Assembly (NCBI GenBank): GCA_017938145.1
Contig: JAGBCB010000040.1
Coordinates: 1-64,000, forward strand
Length of the DNA: 64,000 nucleotides
Source of the DNA: Lachnospiraceae bacterium
Lineage (GTDB): Bacteria; Bacillota; Clostridia; Lachnospirales; Lachnospiraceae
Reading direction: 5' to 3'
The position numbers and the translations under genes were made by a program. Of this stretch, positions 57,144 through 64,000 are shown one piece after another (position 1 is the first letter of the stretch; the number at the start of each line of letters is the position of its first letter). The notes below the pieces were generated by a model. It ran no database searches, was not told the DNA's origin, and saw nothing but the letters and a program-made list of their open reading frames with translations.

Positions 57144-58108
57144 GCTAATTGGCACATGTTCTTCATCTCTTCAATTGTTACCTTGGCCCGTTGTGCTGCA
57201 ACTTCCAAAGATAATAAGCCATCTTTTACCAAAGATATCAGTTCCATAACAATCCCCTGTTGTATTCCTTGTTCTATCCCTTGTTTTAGCCCTCTTTCCA
57301 TGGCCTTTTCCTCAATATACTCCGATAAATTACACATCTTTGCCAGGCCTCCTTCCAGTTCTACTGTAGTGACTATATCATACTCTTCTTTCATAATTTT
57401 CTGTTTTTCCTGCGGCGTCAGTTCTTCTGATAGCACGGTATTTAGCAACTGATGCAATTCGGTGCCCTGTACTGCTGTTTCCGGTCTTCCAAGGCACACC
57501 ATAACCAGTTCCATTAAATCGTAACGCCGGTTTGCCGTTGATGCCATATGACCGTATCTATCTTCTTTGTTCATTCGATAACCGGTAATGGTATATTCTG
57601 AATTCTTTGGTACCTGCATACAAATCCAAATACTATACACCTTTTGCAGGTGATTGTATTCTTCTGCGGATTCTTCGTTACGAACCTGGGTGGATAACAT
57701 TCTGGCGCAGTAAAATACGCCACGGGTAACCAAATCATAGGTTTCATAAAATTTGTTTTGGGCTTCTACGTTGATAATCATGCCGACGGAACCCTGCCCC
57801 GGCACCCTAACTTGAAAGCGGATATCATACGTGACCTTTTGTGCTTCATTTTCTGTCACTTCCGTTGGCAGGCCATCAACTTCATGTGTATAAGTACCGG
57901 GATGCACCGGAGAAGTAGCCACCTCCGGTTCGCCCTCTATACAGGCCATAATATCCGGAATCGTATAATCTTCAAACTCCCGCACGGTATACTTTAGAAT
58001 CCATGCCAGAATCTGCGGGTCGCTCAGTACCTTTTTAACTGCGGCATCATACCGGGCCTTTGTATCCACTTCTTCTACAACTTTTGCGATGTTTGATTTA
58101 ATCTGCAT
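57140..58108 (-). CDS. Rpn/PD-(D/E)XK nuclease-family transposase-like protein
   Basis: 322 residues. The N-terminal nuclease-like core is recognisable: KVLSDPQILAWILKYT, VTYDIRFQVRV (Asp) and GMIINVEAQN (ExQ). The C-terminal helix ends in a hydrophilic repeat GLKQGIEQGIQQGIVMEL typical of the PDDEXK_2/Rpn family, which is often labelled 'transposase' and promotes recA-independent recombination in E. coli. AAGGAGG precedes the ATG by 5 nt. No terminal inverted repeats or target duplication were seen, so it appears as a resident gene, not an intact IS. Confidence 0.82.
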   Translation of the reverse strand: MQIKSNIAKVVEEVDTKARYDAAVKKVLSDPQILAWILKYTVREFEDYTIPDIMACIEGEPEVATSPVHPGTYTHEVDGLPTEVTENEAQKVTYDIRFQVRVPGQGSVGMIINVEAQNKFYETYDLVTRGVFYCARMLSTQVRNEESAEEYNHLQKVYSIWICMQVPKNSEYTITGYRMNKEDRYGHMASTANRRYDLMELVMVCLGRPETAVQGTELHQLLNTVLSEELTPQEKQKIMKEEYDIVTTVELEGGLAKMCNLSEYIEEKAMERGLKQGIEQGIQQGIVMELISLVKDGLLSLEVAAQRAKVTIEEMKNMCQLA

Positions 58109-58120
58109 TCTTCCTCCTTA

Positions 58121-58149
58121 ATTATAACGTGTTTTATTCCCTCTTGCAA
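58121..58149 (-). promoter_or_regulatory. Promoter-like match directly before the Rpn-like gene
   Basis: TTGCAA (58149-58144), 17-bp spacer, TATAAT (58126-58121), only 12 bp before the ATG; a transcript from here would barely include the ribosome site, so it may be near-leaderless or inactive. The sequence CGGCAGAGTCTGCCG, a hairpin, lies about 40 bp further upstream. Confidence 0.4.
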
Positions 58150-58229
58150 GGCTTATTCCAGGCAAAATTATGTTGGAATCCCCGGCAGACTCTGCCGATT
58201 GAAAAAAGATTTCGCGAACTCTTATTTGT

Positions 58230-58258
58230 ATTATATGCACAATGCATATTATTATCAA
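58230..58258 (-). promoter_or_regulatory. Promoter with palindromic spacer upstream of the Rpn-like gene
   Basis: TTGATA (58258-58253), 17-bp spacer, TATAAT (58235-58230). The spacer contains the inverted repeat ATATGCA-TTG-TGCATAT, running into the -10: a possible repressor site. Leader of about 115 nt to the ATG. Confidence 0.6.
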
Positions 58259-58263
58259 GTAGA

Positions 58264-58290
58264 AAAAACTGCACGGTTTTTGTGCAGTTT
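58264..58290 (-). terminator. Second of tandem terminators after the DJ-1-like gene
   Basis: Minus-strand stem AAACTGCAC / GTGCAGTTT, 7-nt loop, then TTTTTC. Confidence 0.75.
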
Positions 58291-58301
58291 GTACAATAAA
58301 A

Positions 58302-58340
58302 ATGCTCTTAAAAAGTGCACTACGCACCTTTCAAGAGCAT
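58302..58340 (-). terminator. First of tandem terminators after the DJ-1-like gene
   Basis: Minus-strand stem ATGCTCTT / AAGAGCAT with an inner GTGCG/TGCAC-like helix, followed by TTTTATTG. Confidence 0.75.
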
Positions 58341-58358
58341 CTTCCAAGTTTTATTCTA

Positions 58359-58907
58359 TTACTTATACTGTACTGCCTTCGCAATATTCTCTGCAGTCTC
58401 TGCATTTACCAAAAGAGTAATCAGCTCCAGGGAAAAGTCAATGGCGGTACCAAGCCCCTTAGAAGTAATGAACTGTCCGTCGGTTACCACACCTTCGTTG
58501 GTAACGATAGCACCCTTCAGTTCCTCTTCATAACCCGGATAGCAGATGGCCTTCTTGCCTTCCAGCATGCCGTTCCATCCGTATACGGAAGGAGCCGCAC
58601 AAATGGCTGCCAGATACTTTCCGGCATCCTTATAAGCAAACAGCACCTTGCGGAGTGCTTCGTGGTTCTTTAAATGGGTGGTGCCCGGCATACCGCCAGG
58701 TAAAACAATCATGTCGCCGTCCATGTAGTCGGATTCTCCGTATAATTCATCTGCTTCCACACCGATTTTGTGGGAAGTCATTACCTGCTTTTTCTCCATA
58801 ACGGAAACCGTAACCACATTCACCTTGGCACGGCGTAATAAATCAATGACGGTGAGTGCTTCTACTTCCTCTGTTCCGTCTGCCATAAATACATATACTT
58901 TGCTCAT
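58359..58907 (-). CDS. DJ-1/PfpI-family protein
   Basis: 182 residues. Small cytoplasmic protein of the DJ-1 superfamily, with the reactive Cys in the nucleophile elbow AAICAAPSVYG (about 103), preceded by MIVLPGGMPGTTHL and an N-terminal Glu (GTEEVEALT, about 14-16). YajL/ThiJ-type members act as stress-response chaperones or deglycases. It begins one base after the stop of the second ABC gene and ends the MarR-ABC-ABC operon, suggesting a response to toxic or reactive compounds. Confidence 0.93.
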   Translation of the reverse strand: MSKVYVFMADGTEEVEALTVIDLLRRAKVNVVTVSVMEKKQVMTSHKIGVEADELYGESDYMDGDMIVLPGGMPGTTHLKNHEALRKVLFAYKDAGKYLAAICAAPSVYGWNGMLEGKKAICYPGYEEELKGAIVTNEGVVTDGQFITSKGLGTAIDFSLELITLLVNAETAENIAKAVQYK

Positions 58908-58908
58908 A

Positions 58909-60798
58909 CTAATCCAACTCCTTTAATCCTGTGTACAGCTCATAATATCTGCCGCCAAGCTCCAGCAGCTCGTCATGGGTACCGCGCTCGATTACCTCGC
59001 CCTGCTCCAGTACCATAATCGCGTTGGCATTACGTACCGTGGATAAACGGTGGGCAATGACGAAGGTGGTACGGTTCTTCATGAGGCGGTCCATACCGTG
59101 CTCGATATGGCGCTCGGTTCTGGTATCGACAGAACTGGTTGCCTCATCCAAAACAAGAATCGGTGCCTTGGAAATGGCTGCCCTTGCAATGTTAAGCAGC
59201 TGACGCTGACCCTGGCTAAGGTTGGCACCGTCGCCTTCTAACATGGTATCGTAACCGTGCTCCAGACGCATGATGAAGGAGTGGGCACTGGCAACCTTAG
59301 CTGCTGCTTCAACTTCTTCATCCGTAGCATCCAGGCGGCCGTAACGGATATTTTCACGCACGGTTCCGGTAAACAGGTGGGTATCCTGTAAAACCATGGC
59401 AATGTTCTTACGCAGGAAGTCTCTCTTGTAATTGCGGATATCCACGCCGTCGATGGTAATTTCACCGGACCAGATATCGTAGAAACGGTTCAGCAAATTG
59501 GTGATGGTGGTTTTTCCCGCACCGGTGGAGCCGACAAAGGCAATTTTCTGTCCCGGCTTTGCATACAGGGAAATATTCTTTAAAATGGTCTTTTCCGGAG
59601 TATAACCAAAGGTAACATCCTTTAACACCACGTTGCCGGTAACTGCAACCGGGTCTGCCGCATCCGCAGCATCCGGCATCTCCGGCTCCTGATCCATGAT
59701 GCCAAATACTCGCTCCGCACCGGCAAGGGCAGAGAATACGGTGTGCATCTGCATGGATACTTCGTTGATTGGTCTGGAAAACTGCTTTGCATAGTTTACA
59801 AAAATGGTAAGACCACCAATATCAAACTTTCCGATGGCACAAAGAATACCGCCGGTCAAAGCAGTAATCGCATAGCTTATCTGGCTTAAATTACCCATTA
59901 CAGGTCCCATAAGACCACCGACAAAGGATGCTCTGATTTGTTTATTTCTTAAATCTTCATTTAATTTATTAAATTCATTTACCGTGGTTTCTTCGTGACA
60001 GAATACCTTAATAACCTTCTGTCCGGTTACTGCTTCTTCCACATAACCGTTTACTGCACCGATGGCCGCCTGCTGCTCGGAATAGAAATTCCGGCTGCGC
60101 TTGGCAATCATCATACCCGCGCTGGAAAGAAGGGGCATGGTAACAATGGTTACAATCGCCAGAATCCAGTTGGTGTAAAACATCAGCGCCAAAGTACCAA
60201 CCAGGGTAATCACCGCGGAAATAATCGACGGAATGGTGTTGTTTAACATTTCGCCCACCGCATCCAAGTCGTTGGTAAAGCGGCTCATTAAGTCTCCGTG
60301 ATTGTTGGTATCAAAGAAACGGATTGGCAGCTCCTGCATCTTTGTAAAGAGGTCATTACGCATATTTCGGATGGCACGCTGGGAAATGCTAACCATAATG
60401 CGGGACTGGGCATAGGAACATACCACGCTGAACAAATACACCGTCATCATTAAAAGCAGACCCTTTAACAGGGCTGAAATACCGTTTGCCAGAATCTCCG
60501 CCTGTGCAGAGGAAGACGTAGCCGCAATATAGGCCGCCGCATCATCCCCCAGATTGTTGATAATCGGACGAAGCAGGTAAGAACCCGCCAAACTGCATGC
60601 AGTATTGGTTAATACACAAACTAAAACAATAAGAAGCATCGGTACATCATGCTTAATATAACTGAAAATCCGTTTCACGGCAGCCTTTGCATTCTTTGGC
60701 TTACCGCCCGGGCCTCTCATGCCTTTCGGACCATGTCCCGGTCCACCCGGTCTTCCCGGGCCCATTGGTGGTTTGTTATTGTTCTTCACATCAGCCAT
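58909..60798 (-). CDS. ABC exporter half-transporter (permease-ATPase fusion), consensus site subunit
   Basis: 629 residues. A Gly/Pro/Lys-rich cytoplasmic N-terminal extension (GPGRPGGPGHGPKGMRGPG) precedes six membrane helices (about 55-330) and an ATPase domain: Walker A GSTGAGKTT, signature LSQGQRQ, Walker B ILVLDEATSSVD with the catalytic Glu. One half of a heterodimeric type IV exporter with the upstream gene (start overlaps its stop by one base). Probably exports drugs or lipophilic compounds. Confidence 0.94.
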   Translation of the reverse strand: MADVKNNNKPPMGPGRPGGPGHGPKGMRGPGGKPKNAKAAVKRIFSYIKHDVPMLLIVLVCVLTNTACSLAGSYLLRPIINNLGDDAAAYIAATSSSAQAEILANGISALLKGLLLMMTVYLFSVVCSYAQSRIMVSISQRAIRNMRNDLFTKMQELPIRFFDTNNHGDLMSRFTNDLDAVGEMLNNTIPSIISAVITLVGTLALMFYTNWILAIVTIVTMPLLSSAGMMIAKRSRNFYSEQQAAIGAVNGYVEEAVTGQKVIKVFCHEETTVNEFNKLNEDLRNKQIRASFVGGLMGPVMGNLSQISYAITALTGGILCAIGKFDIGGLTIFVNYAKQFSRPINEVSMQMHTVFSALAGAERVFGIMDQEPEMPDAADAADPVAVTGNVVLKDVTFGYTPEKTILKNISLYAKPGQKIAFVGSTGAGKTTITNLLNRFYDIWSGEITIDGVDIRNYKRDFLRKNIAMVLQDTHLFTGTVRENIRYGRLDATDEEVEAAAKVASAHSFIMRLEHGYDTMLEGDGANLSQGQRQLLNIARAAISKAPILVLDEATSSVDTRTERHIEHGMDRLMKNRTTFVIAHRLSTVRNANAIMVLEQGEVIERGTHDELLELGGRYYELYTGLKELD

Positions 60799-62531
60799 TA
60801 CGCAACCACCTCCTTCTCTTCCTGGGAAATGCAGATTTCCCGGTACGCTTCACATGTATTATACAGGGAAGCATGGGTACCTTCGCCCACAATCTGTCCG
60901 TCATCAATTACCAGAATGCGGTCCGCATCCTTTACGGAGGAAATTCTCTGAGCAATAATAATTTTTGTAGTATCCTTTAATTCACCCTCAAAGGCTTCCC
61001 GGATTTTACGTTCCGTTGCGGTATCTACCGCACTGGTGCTGTCGTCCAGAATGAGAATCTTCGGCTTTTTCAGCAATGCTCTGGCAATACACAGACGCTG
61101 CTTCTGACCGCCGGACACATTGACACCGCCCTGACCGAGCTCTGTGTCGTAACCGTCGGTAAAGGAAGATACAAAGTTGTGGGCCTGTGCACTTTCCGCT
61201 GCCGCCTGTACTTCTTCTACGGTAGCGTTTTCATCGCCCCACTTTAAATTATCCATAATGGTTCCGGAGAACAGGACATTCTTCTGAAGCACCATGCCCA
61301 CGCCCTCACGCAGATTCTTTAAAGAATAATCTTTGACGTTGACACCGTCTACCAAAACCTCACCGGCATCGCAGTCATAAAGTCTCGGAATCAACTGCAC
61401 CATACTGGTTTTACCGGAACCGGTGCCGCCGATGATACCCACAATTTCACCCGGATTTGCGGTAAAGTTGATGTTTTCCAACACATAGTTCTCGTTGTCC
61501 TTATAATACTTAAAACAAACGTCCTTAAATTCCACTTTGCCCGCAGTAACCACTGCATCCGGTCTCAGAGCGCCCTCGTCGGACAAATCCACCTCTGTAT
61601 TTAATACTTCGCTGATACGCTTTGCGGATGCCAACGCACGGGAACTGTTTAAAATAACCATGGCGGTCATCATTAAGGACATTAAAATCTGTATGATGTA
61701 CGTGGTAAATGCTGTCAAATCGCCCACAGCCATCTGTCCTACAATAATCTGGCGTCCGGCAAACCAAACCACCGCCAGGGTTGTCACGTTCATCGCCAGG
61801 GTCATAATCGGCATGGTCATAATAACCGTTTTAAACGCATCAATACTGCCGGCACGGAGGTCTTCGTTTGCTTCCGCAAATTTTTCAATTTCTTCTTCCT
61901 CACGCACAAAGGATTTTACCACACGGATATTGGTTAAGTTTTCCTGCACGCTGGTATTTAAGCGGTCCAGCTTTTTCTGCATGGCATTAAACTTCGGAAA
62001 TGCCTTTTTCATAACCAGAACCAGGGCAATGACCAGTACCGGAATTACCACACCGATAACCGCAGCCAGGCTCGGATTCATGGTAATTGCCATAATCAAT
62101 GCACCAATTAACATGCCCGGTGCACGAAACGCCATTTTAAGACCCATGTTGATAATGTTTTGCAGCTGGGTAATATCGTTGGTTAAACGGGTTACCAAAG
62201 ATCCTGTACTGAATTTGTCAATGTTGGCAAAAGAAAATTCCTGTACCTTTGCAAAGGCATCCTTACGGAGCGCTGCTGCAAAGCTAACACTGGCCTTGGC
62301 ACTGAAATAACCGCCGCCGATGCCGCCGAGCATCATTACAATTGCCATTCCCGCCATAGCCAAGCCCATAGCCACAATGTAAGCGGTGTTTTTTTCCGGA
62401 ATACCGATGTTAATGATATTTGCCAGAAATTTTGGCATAAACACTTCACCCACAACTTCCACCAGCATCAAAACCGGTGCCAGTAAAAAGTATAGTGCGT
62501 ATGGTTTTACATATTTCATATACTGCTTCAC
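60798..62531 (-). CDS. ABC exporter half-transporter, degenerate-site subunit
   Basis: 577 residues from GTG 62531, whose GTGA overlaps the MarR stop; GGAG lies 8 nt upstream. Six membrane helices (about 15-310), then the ATPase: GGTGSGKTS, VSGGQKQR and Walker B ILILDDSTSAVD, in which Asp replaces the usual catalytic Glu. That is the hallmark of one subunit in heterodimeric exporters such as TM287/288 and BmrCD; the partner downstream keeps the Glu. Confidence 0.94.
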   Translation of the reverse strand: MKQYMKYVKPYALYFLLAPVLMLVEVVGEVFMPKFLANIINIGIPEKNTAYIVAMGLAMAGMAIVMMLGGIGGGYFSAKASVSFAAALRKDAFAKVQEFSFANIDKFSTGSLVTRLTNDITQLQNIINMGLKMAFRAPGMLIGALIMAITMNPSLAAVIGVVIPVLVIALVLVMKKAFPKFNAMQKKLDRLNTSVQENLTNIRVVKSFVREEEEIEKFAEANEDLRAGSIDAFKTVIMTMPIMTLAMNVTTLAVVWFAGRQIIVGQMAVGDLTAFTTYIIQILMSLMMTAMVILNSSRALASAKRISEVLNTEVDLSDEGALRPDAVVTAGKVEFKDVCFKYYKDNENYVLENINFTANPGEIVGIIGGTGSGKTSMVQLIPRLYDCDAGEVLVDGVNVKDYSLKNLREGVGMVLQKNVLFSGTIMDNLKWGDENATVEEVQAAAESAQAHNFVSSFTDGYDTELGQGGVNVSGGQKQRLCIARALLKKPKILILDDSTSAVDTATERKIREAFEGELKDTTKIIIAQRISSVKDADRILVIDDGQIVGEGTHASLYNTCEAYREICISQEEKEVVA

Positions 62532-62965
62532 GTCTGATTCTCCTCCATTGTCTTCAAATTATTTATAACCTGCTCCATATATTCATGAAGCTGATTCTGC
62601 TGTTCTTCCGTCAGTCCATCAAACATTTTTCCGTCCACTTCCTCAAACATGAGTCTCGACTGCTGCACCACTTCTTCGCCCTTAGCGGTCAATGCAATTA
62701 AGTTGGAACGGCCGTCGTATTCGCTGATCCGTTTTTCAATATATCCGCCCTTTTCCAGCTTTTTTATGGAAACTGCTACCGTAGCTGCAGAAACCTCCAT
62801 TGCCTCCGCAATGTGATTCTGGGTACAGGCACCGTTCTTTGCCACATGCATTAAAAAATGATGCTGACTCGGATGTATTCCCAGGGAACAAATTCTTTTT
62901 TCCACTGTTTTCCTATGTTCTCTCGCAATCCTGATGATATCCCATACAAGAATTCTTTTATCCAT
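62528..62965 (-). CDS. MarR-family transcriptional regulator
   Basis: 145 residues. Winged helix: GACTQNHIAEAMEVSAATVAVSIKKLEKGGYIEK (HTH) and the wing SEYDGRSNLIALTAKGEEVV, matching MarR. It heads an operon with two ABC exporter genes and a DJ-1-like gene. TAGTTAAC boxes flank its promoter, so autorepression relieved by an exported compound is likely. AAGGAG lies 8 nt before the ATG. Confidence 0.94.
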   Translation of the reverse strand: MDKRILVWDIIRIAREHRKTVEKRICSLGIHPSQHHFLMHVAKNGACTQNHIAEAMEVSAATVAVSIKKLEKGGYIEKRISEYDGRSNLIALTAKGEEVVQQSRLMFEEVDGKMFDGLTEEQQNQLHEYMEQVINNLKTMEENQT

Positions 62966-62985
62966 GTCTTCTCCTTTCCCATAAT

Positions 62986-63046
62986 TTAGTTAACTAATTA
63001 ATATTTAACACGTTAACTATTATAGTACAAAAAAAAGAAAAAGCAA
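62986..63046 (-). promoter_or_regulatory. MarR operon promoter with operator-like repeats
   Basis: TTGCTT (63046-63041), 16-bp spacer, TATAAT (63024-63019) on the minus strand. Directly after the -10 comes TAGTTAAC (63019-63012), and 15 bp further the perfect palindrome TTAGTTAACTAA (62997-62986). Two TAGTTAAC sites are typical spacing for MarR dimers. Confidence 0.7.
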
Positions 63047-63082
63047 TACCTGCTTTTTCTTTTTCATAATTTATTCACTTTT

Positions 63083-63541
63083 TTAGCTTTCCTGTTTTGC
63101 CGACCTTCTCCGCTCTGCCCGGACTTTATCGAGCACCGATTTATAAATCAGCACCATGTGGGCGTCCACATAACAGAACTTATTCACTAAGAACTCATAG
63201 GTTTTTACCAAAAATGCTCCGCTGATAATAAAAAGAAGCGGTATGGCATACAACTGGATTACATAGCTGCAGATAATTACAAAGGCAGCCAGATATGCCA
63301 CAAAGGCCCATAAATAATTTTTGCTGACCTGAAATGCATCCAAAAGGGAGGTGTTTAAACGTTCCTGCATTTCCTCCAACGACTTCTCATTCTTCTGCTG
63401 TAGAATCTCGTATAAATCGTTGAAAATCTCGGAATTATCGGTCTTGGCTTCTCTTATATTTTGTTTTATAGACTGGGCATATTCTTCATATTTTACGCGC
63501 CCGAATTCACTTCGCAATGTCTTTTTCAATACATTAAACAA
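63083..63541 (-). CDS. Small membrane protein of unknown function
   Basis: 152 residues from TTG 63541, 9 nt after GAGG; no better ATG in range. A charged helical N-terminal half (EYAQSIKQNIREAKTDN, LQQKNEKSLEEMQERL) is followed by two hydrophobic segments (about 77-95 and 98-113) and a basic C-terminus (DKVRAERRRSAKQES). No motif recognised. It stands alone upstream of the MarR operon. Confidence 0.6.
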   Translation of the reverse strand: MFNVLKKTLRSEFGRVKYEEYAQSIKQNIREAKTDNSEIFNDLYEILQQKNEKSLEEMQERLNTSLLDAFQVSKNYLWAFVAYLAAFVIICSYVIQLYAIPLLFIISGAFLVKTYEFLVNKFCYVDAHMVLIYKSVLDKVRAERRRSAKQES

Positions 63542-63734
63542 TGATTGTAACCTCTTTCTTTTTCTTTTAGTATGTTCGGAAACAAAAAAGTTATCTTGCC
63601 ATTTTTTTGGACTAAAATGTTTACAGAAAGTTCATAAATTATCCATACTATCATCAAATATGAATGATATACTAAAGCCATAAAGATAAAACAAAACTTA
63701 ATTATTGCTAACAAGAAAATTTTTTCATAAAGCA

Positions 63735-63769
63735 AAGCCCGGCAGTTACCCTCCCCCTCTACCGGGCTT
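63735..63769 (-). terminator. Hairpin in the 63.5-63.8 kb gap
   Basis: Stem AAGCCCGG / CCGGGCTT, followed on the minus strand by TTGCTTT; it may terminate transcripts from the partial gene at the right edge. Apart from the two hairpins the 296-bp gap holds only AT-rich sequence with no clear gene. Confidence 0.55.
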
Positions 63770-63788
63770 CTCCTCTGCCCTTTTTTAA

Positions 63789-63820
63789 CCGGAAGCGCCA
63801 AAACGCTTCCGGATTTTTTT
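63789..63820 (+). terminator. Plus-strand-oriented terminator hairpin
   Basis: Stem CCGGAAGCG / CGCTTCCGG, 6-nt loop, followed on the plus strand by ATTTTTTTG. No plus-strand gene precedes it; it could block antisense transcription into the partial gene. Confidence 0.6.
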
Positions 63821-63837
63821 GCCCGTAGGGTATTTCT

Positions 63838-64000
63838 TTATTCCATATTCAGAATTTCTTCCAGATACTTTTGTGCATACGCAGGACGCTCTGTGGTAAA
63901 GGTACGGATTTGCTCCATATAGTGGTCATAATAAGACGGATTTGTCCAGATTCTGGTGTCACCGGCTTTTCTTAAGGATTTCAGGTAATCATAATAATAG
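63838..64000 (-). CDS. C-terminal fragment of a protein, possibly CotH-kinase-like (5' part beyond window)
   Basis: 53 sense codons before TAA at 63838, open to the window edge. The segment IRTFTTERPAYAQKYLEE resembles the C-terminal 'RPxYVxxxL' end of CotH-type kinases, which often accompany VTC and DUF4956 genes in Clostridia; the match is short and the call tentative. Confidence 0.4.
   Translation of the reverse strand, partial: YYYDYLKSLRKAGDTRIWTNPSYYDHYMEQIRTFTTERPAYAQKYLEEILNME

Noticed and set aside
57140-58108. Intact insertion sequence around the Rpn-like gene
   Set aside because: No terminal inverted repeats or target-site duplication were found at its edges.

Overview
The window comes from a Gram-positive, moderate-GC anaerobe of the class Clostridia, most likely a Lachnospiraceae-type gut bacterium. 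The basis is the gene neighbourhoods (tig-clpP-clpX-lon-ysxC; rpmE-DUF1385-prmC-prfA), strong AGGAGG-type ribosome sites, DUF4364 and VTC/DUF4956 genes, and exported proteins with long Pro/Thr/Ser linkers. No tRNA, rRNA, CRISPR array, prophage or intact insertion sequence was seen. Almost all genes are on the minus strand. Coordinates and translations were read by eye from the sequence; family names come from recognising motifs, not from database searches.

1-9.9 kb is an accessory exoprotein locus. A partial giant subtilase/RHS protein is coupled to a secreted Ig-like protein (both minus). Across a 64-bp dyad a 52-residue secreted peptide is encoded divergently, and it runs tail-to-tail into two overlapping XRE-TPR regulator genes. 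The dyad arms supply the same -35 hexamer, TGGTCT, to both divergent promoters, each with a 17-bp spacer. A half-site of the dyad recurs in the regulators' own promoter. This looks like a peptide-pheromone (RRNPP-type) circuit controlling large exoproteins and is the best candidate for an undescribed system.

9.9-25.4 kb holds lacZ and a small membrane-anchored protein, a DUF1461-like membrane protein, dCMP deaminase, a C39-like lipoprotein that has lost its catalytic Cys, an LTA-synthase-like enzyme with a Pro/Thr linker, dapF, a VTC polyphosphate polymerase with DUF4956, an SpoU methyltransferase and a KtrAB potassium system.

25.5-45.2 kb is mostly housekeeping: a PAS-GGDEF-EAL-PAS protein, an AraC regulator, translation termination (prfA, prmC), rpmE, rho, a radical SAM protein, DUF4364, a YczE-like protein, ysxC, lon, clpX, clpP, tig, glmM and a diguanylate cyclase.

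45.2-48.4 kb is odd. It has three DnaA boxes within 72 bp, two intergenic blocks of short GGGTAT hairpin repeats, and between them a PD-(D/E)XK-like gene that seems to start at ATT, plus an AGCS symporter.

48.4-57.1 kb carries a 2,609-residue secreted transglutaminase-like surface protein behind a TetR gene whose near-perfect promoter holds an operator-like inverted repeat. 57.1-64 kb has an Rpn-like nuclease gene with a 3' duplication scar, a MarR-ABC-ABC-DJ-1 operon, a small membrane protein and the 3' end of a further gene.
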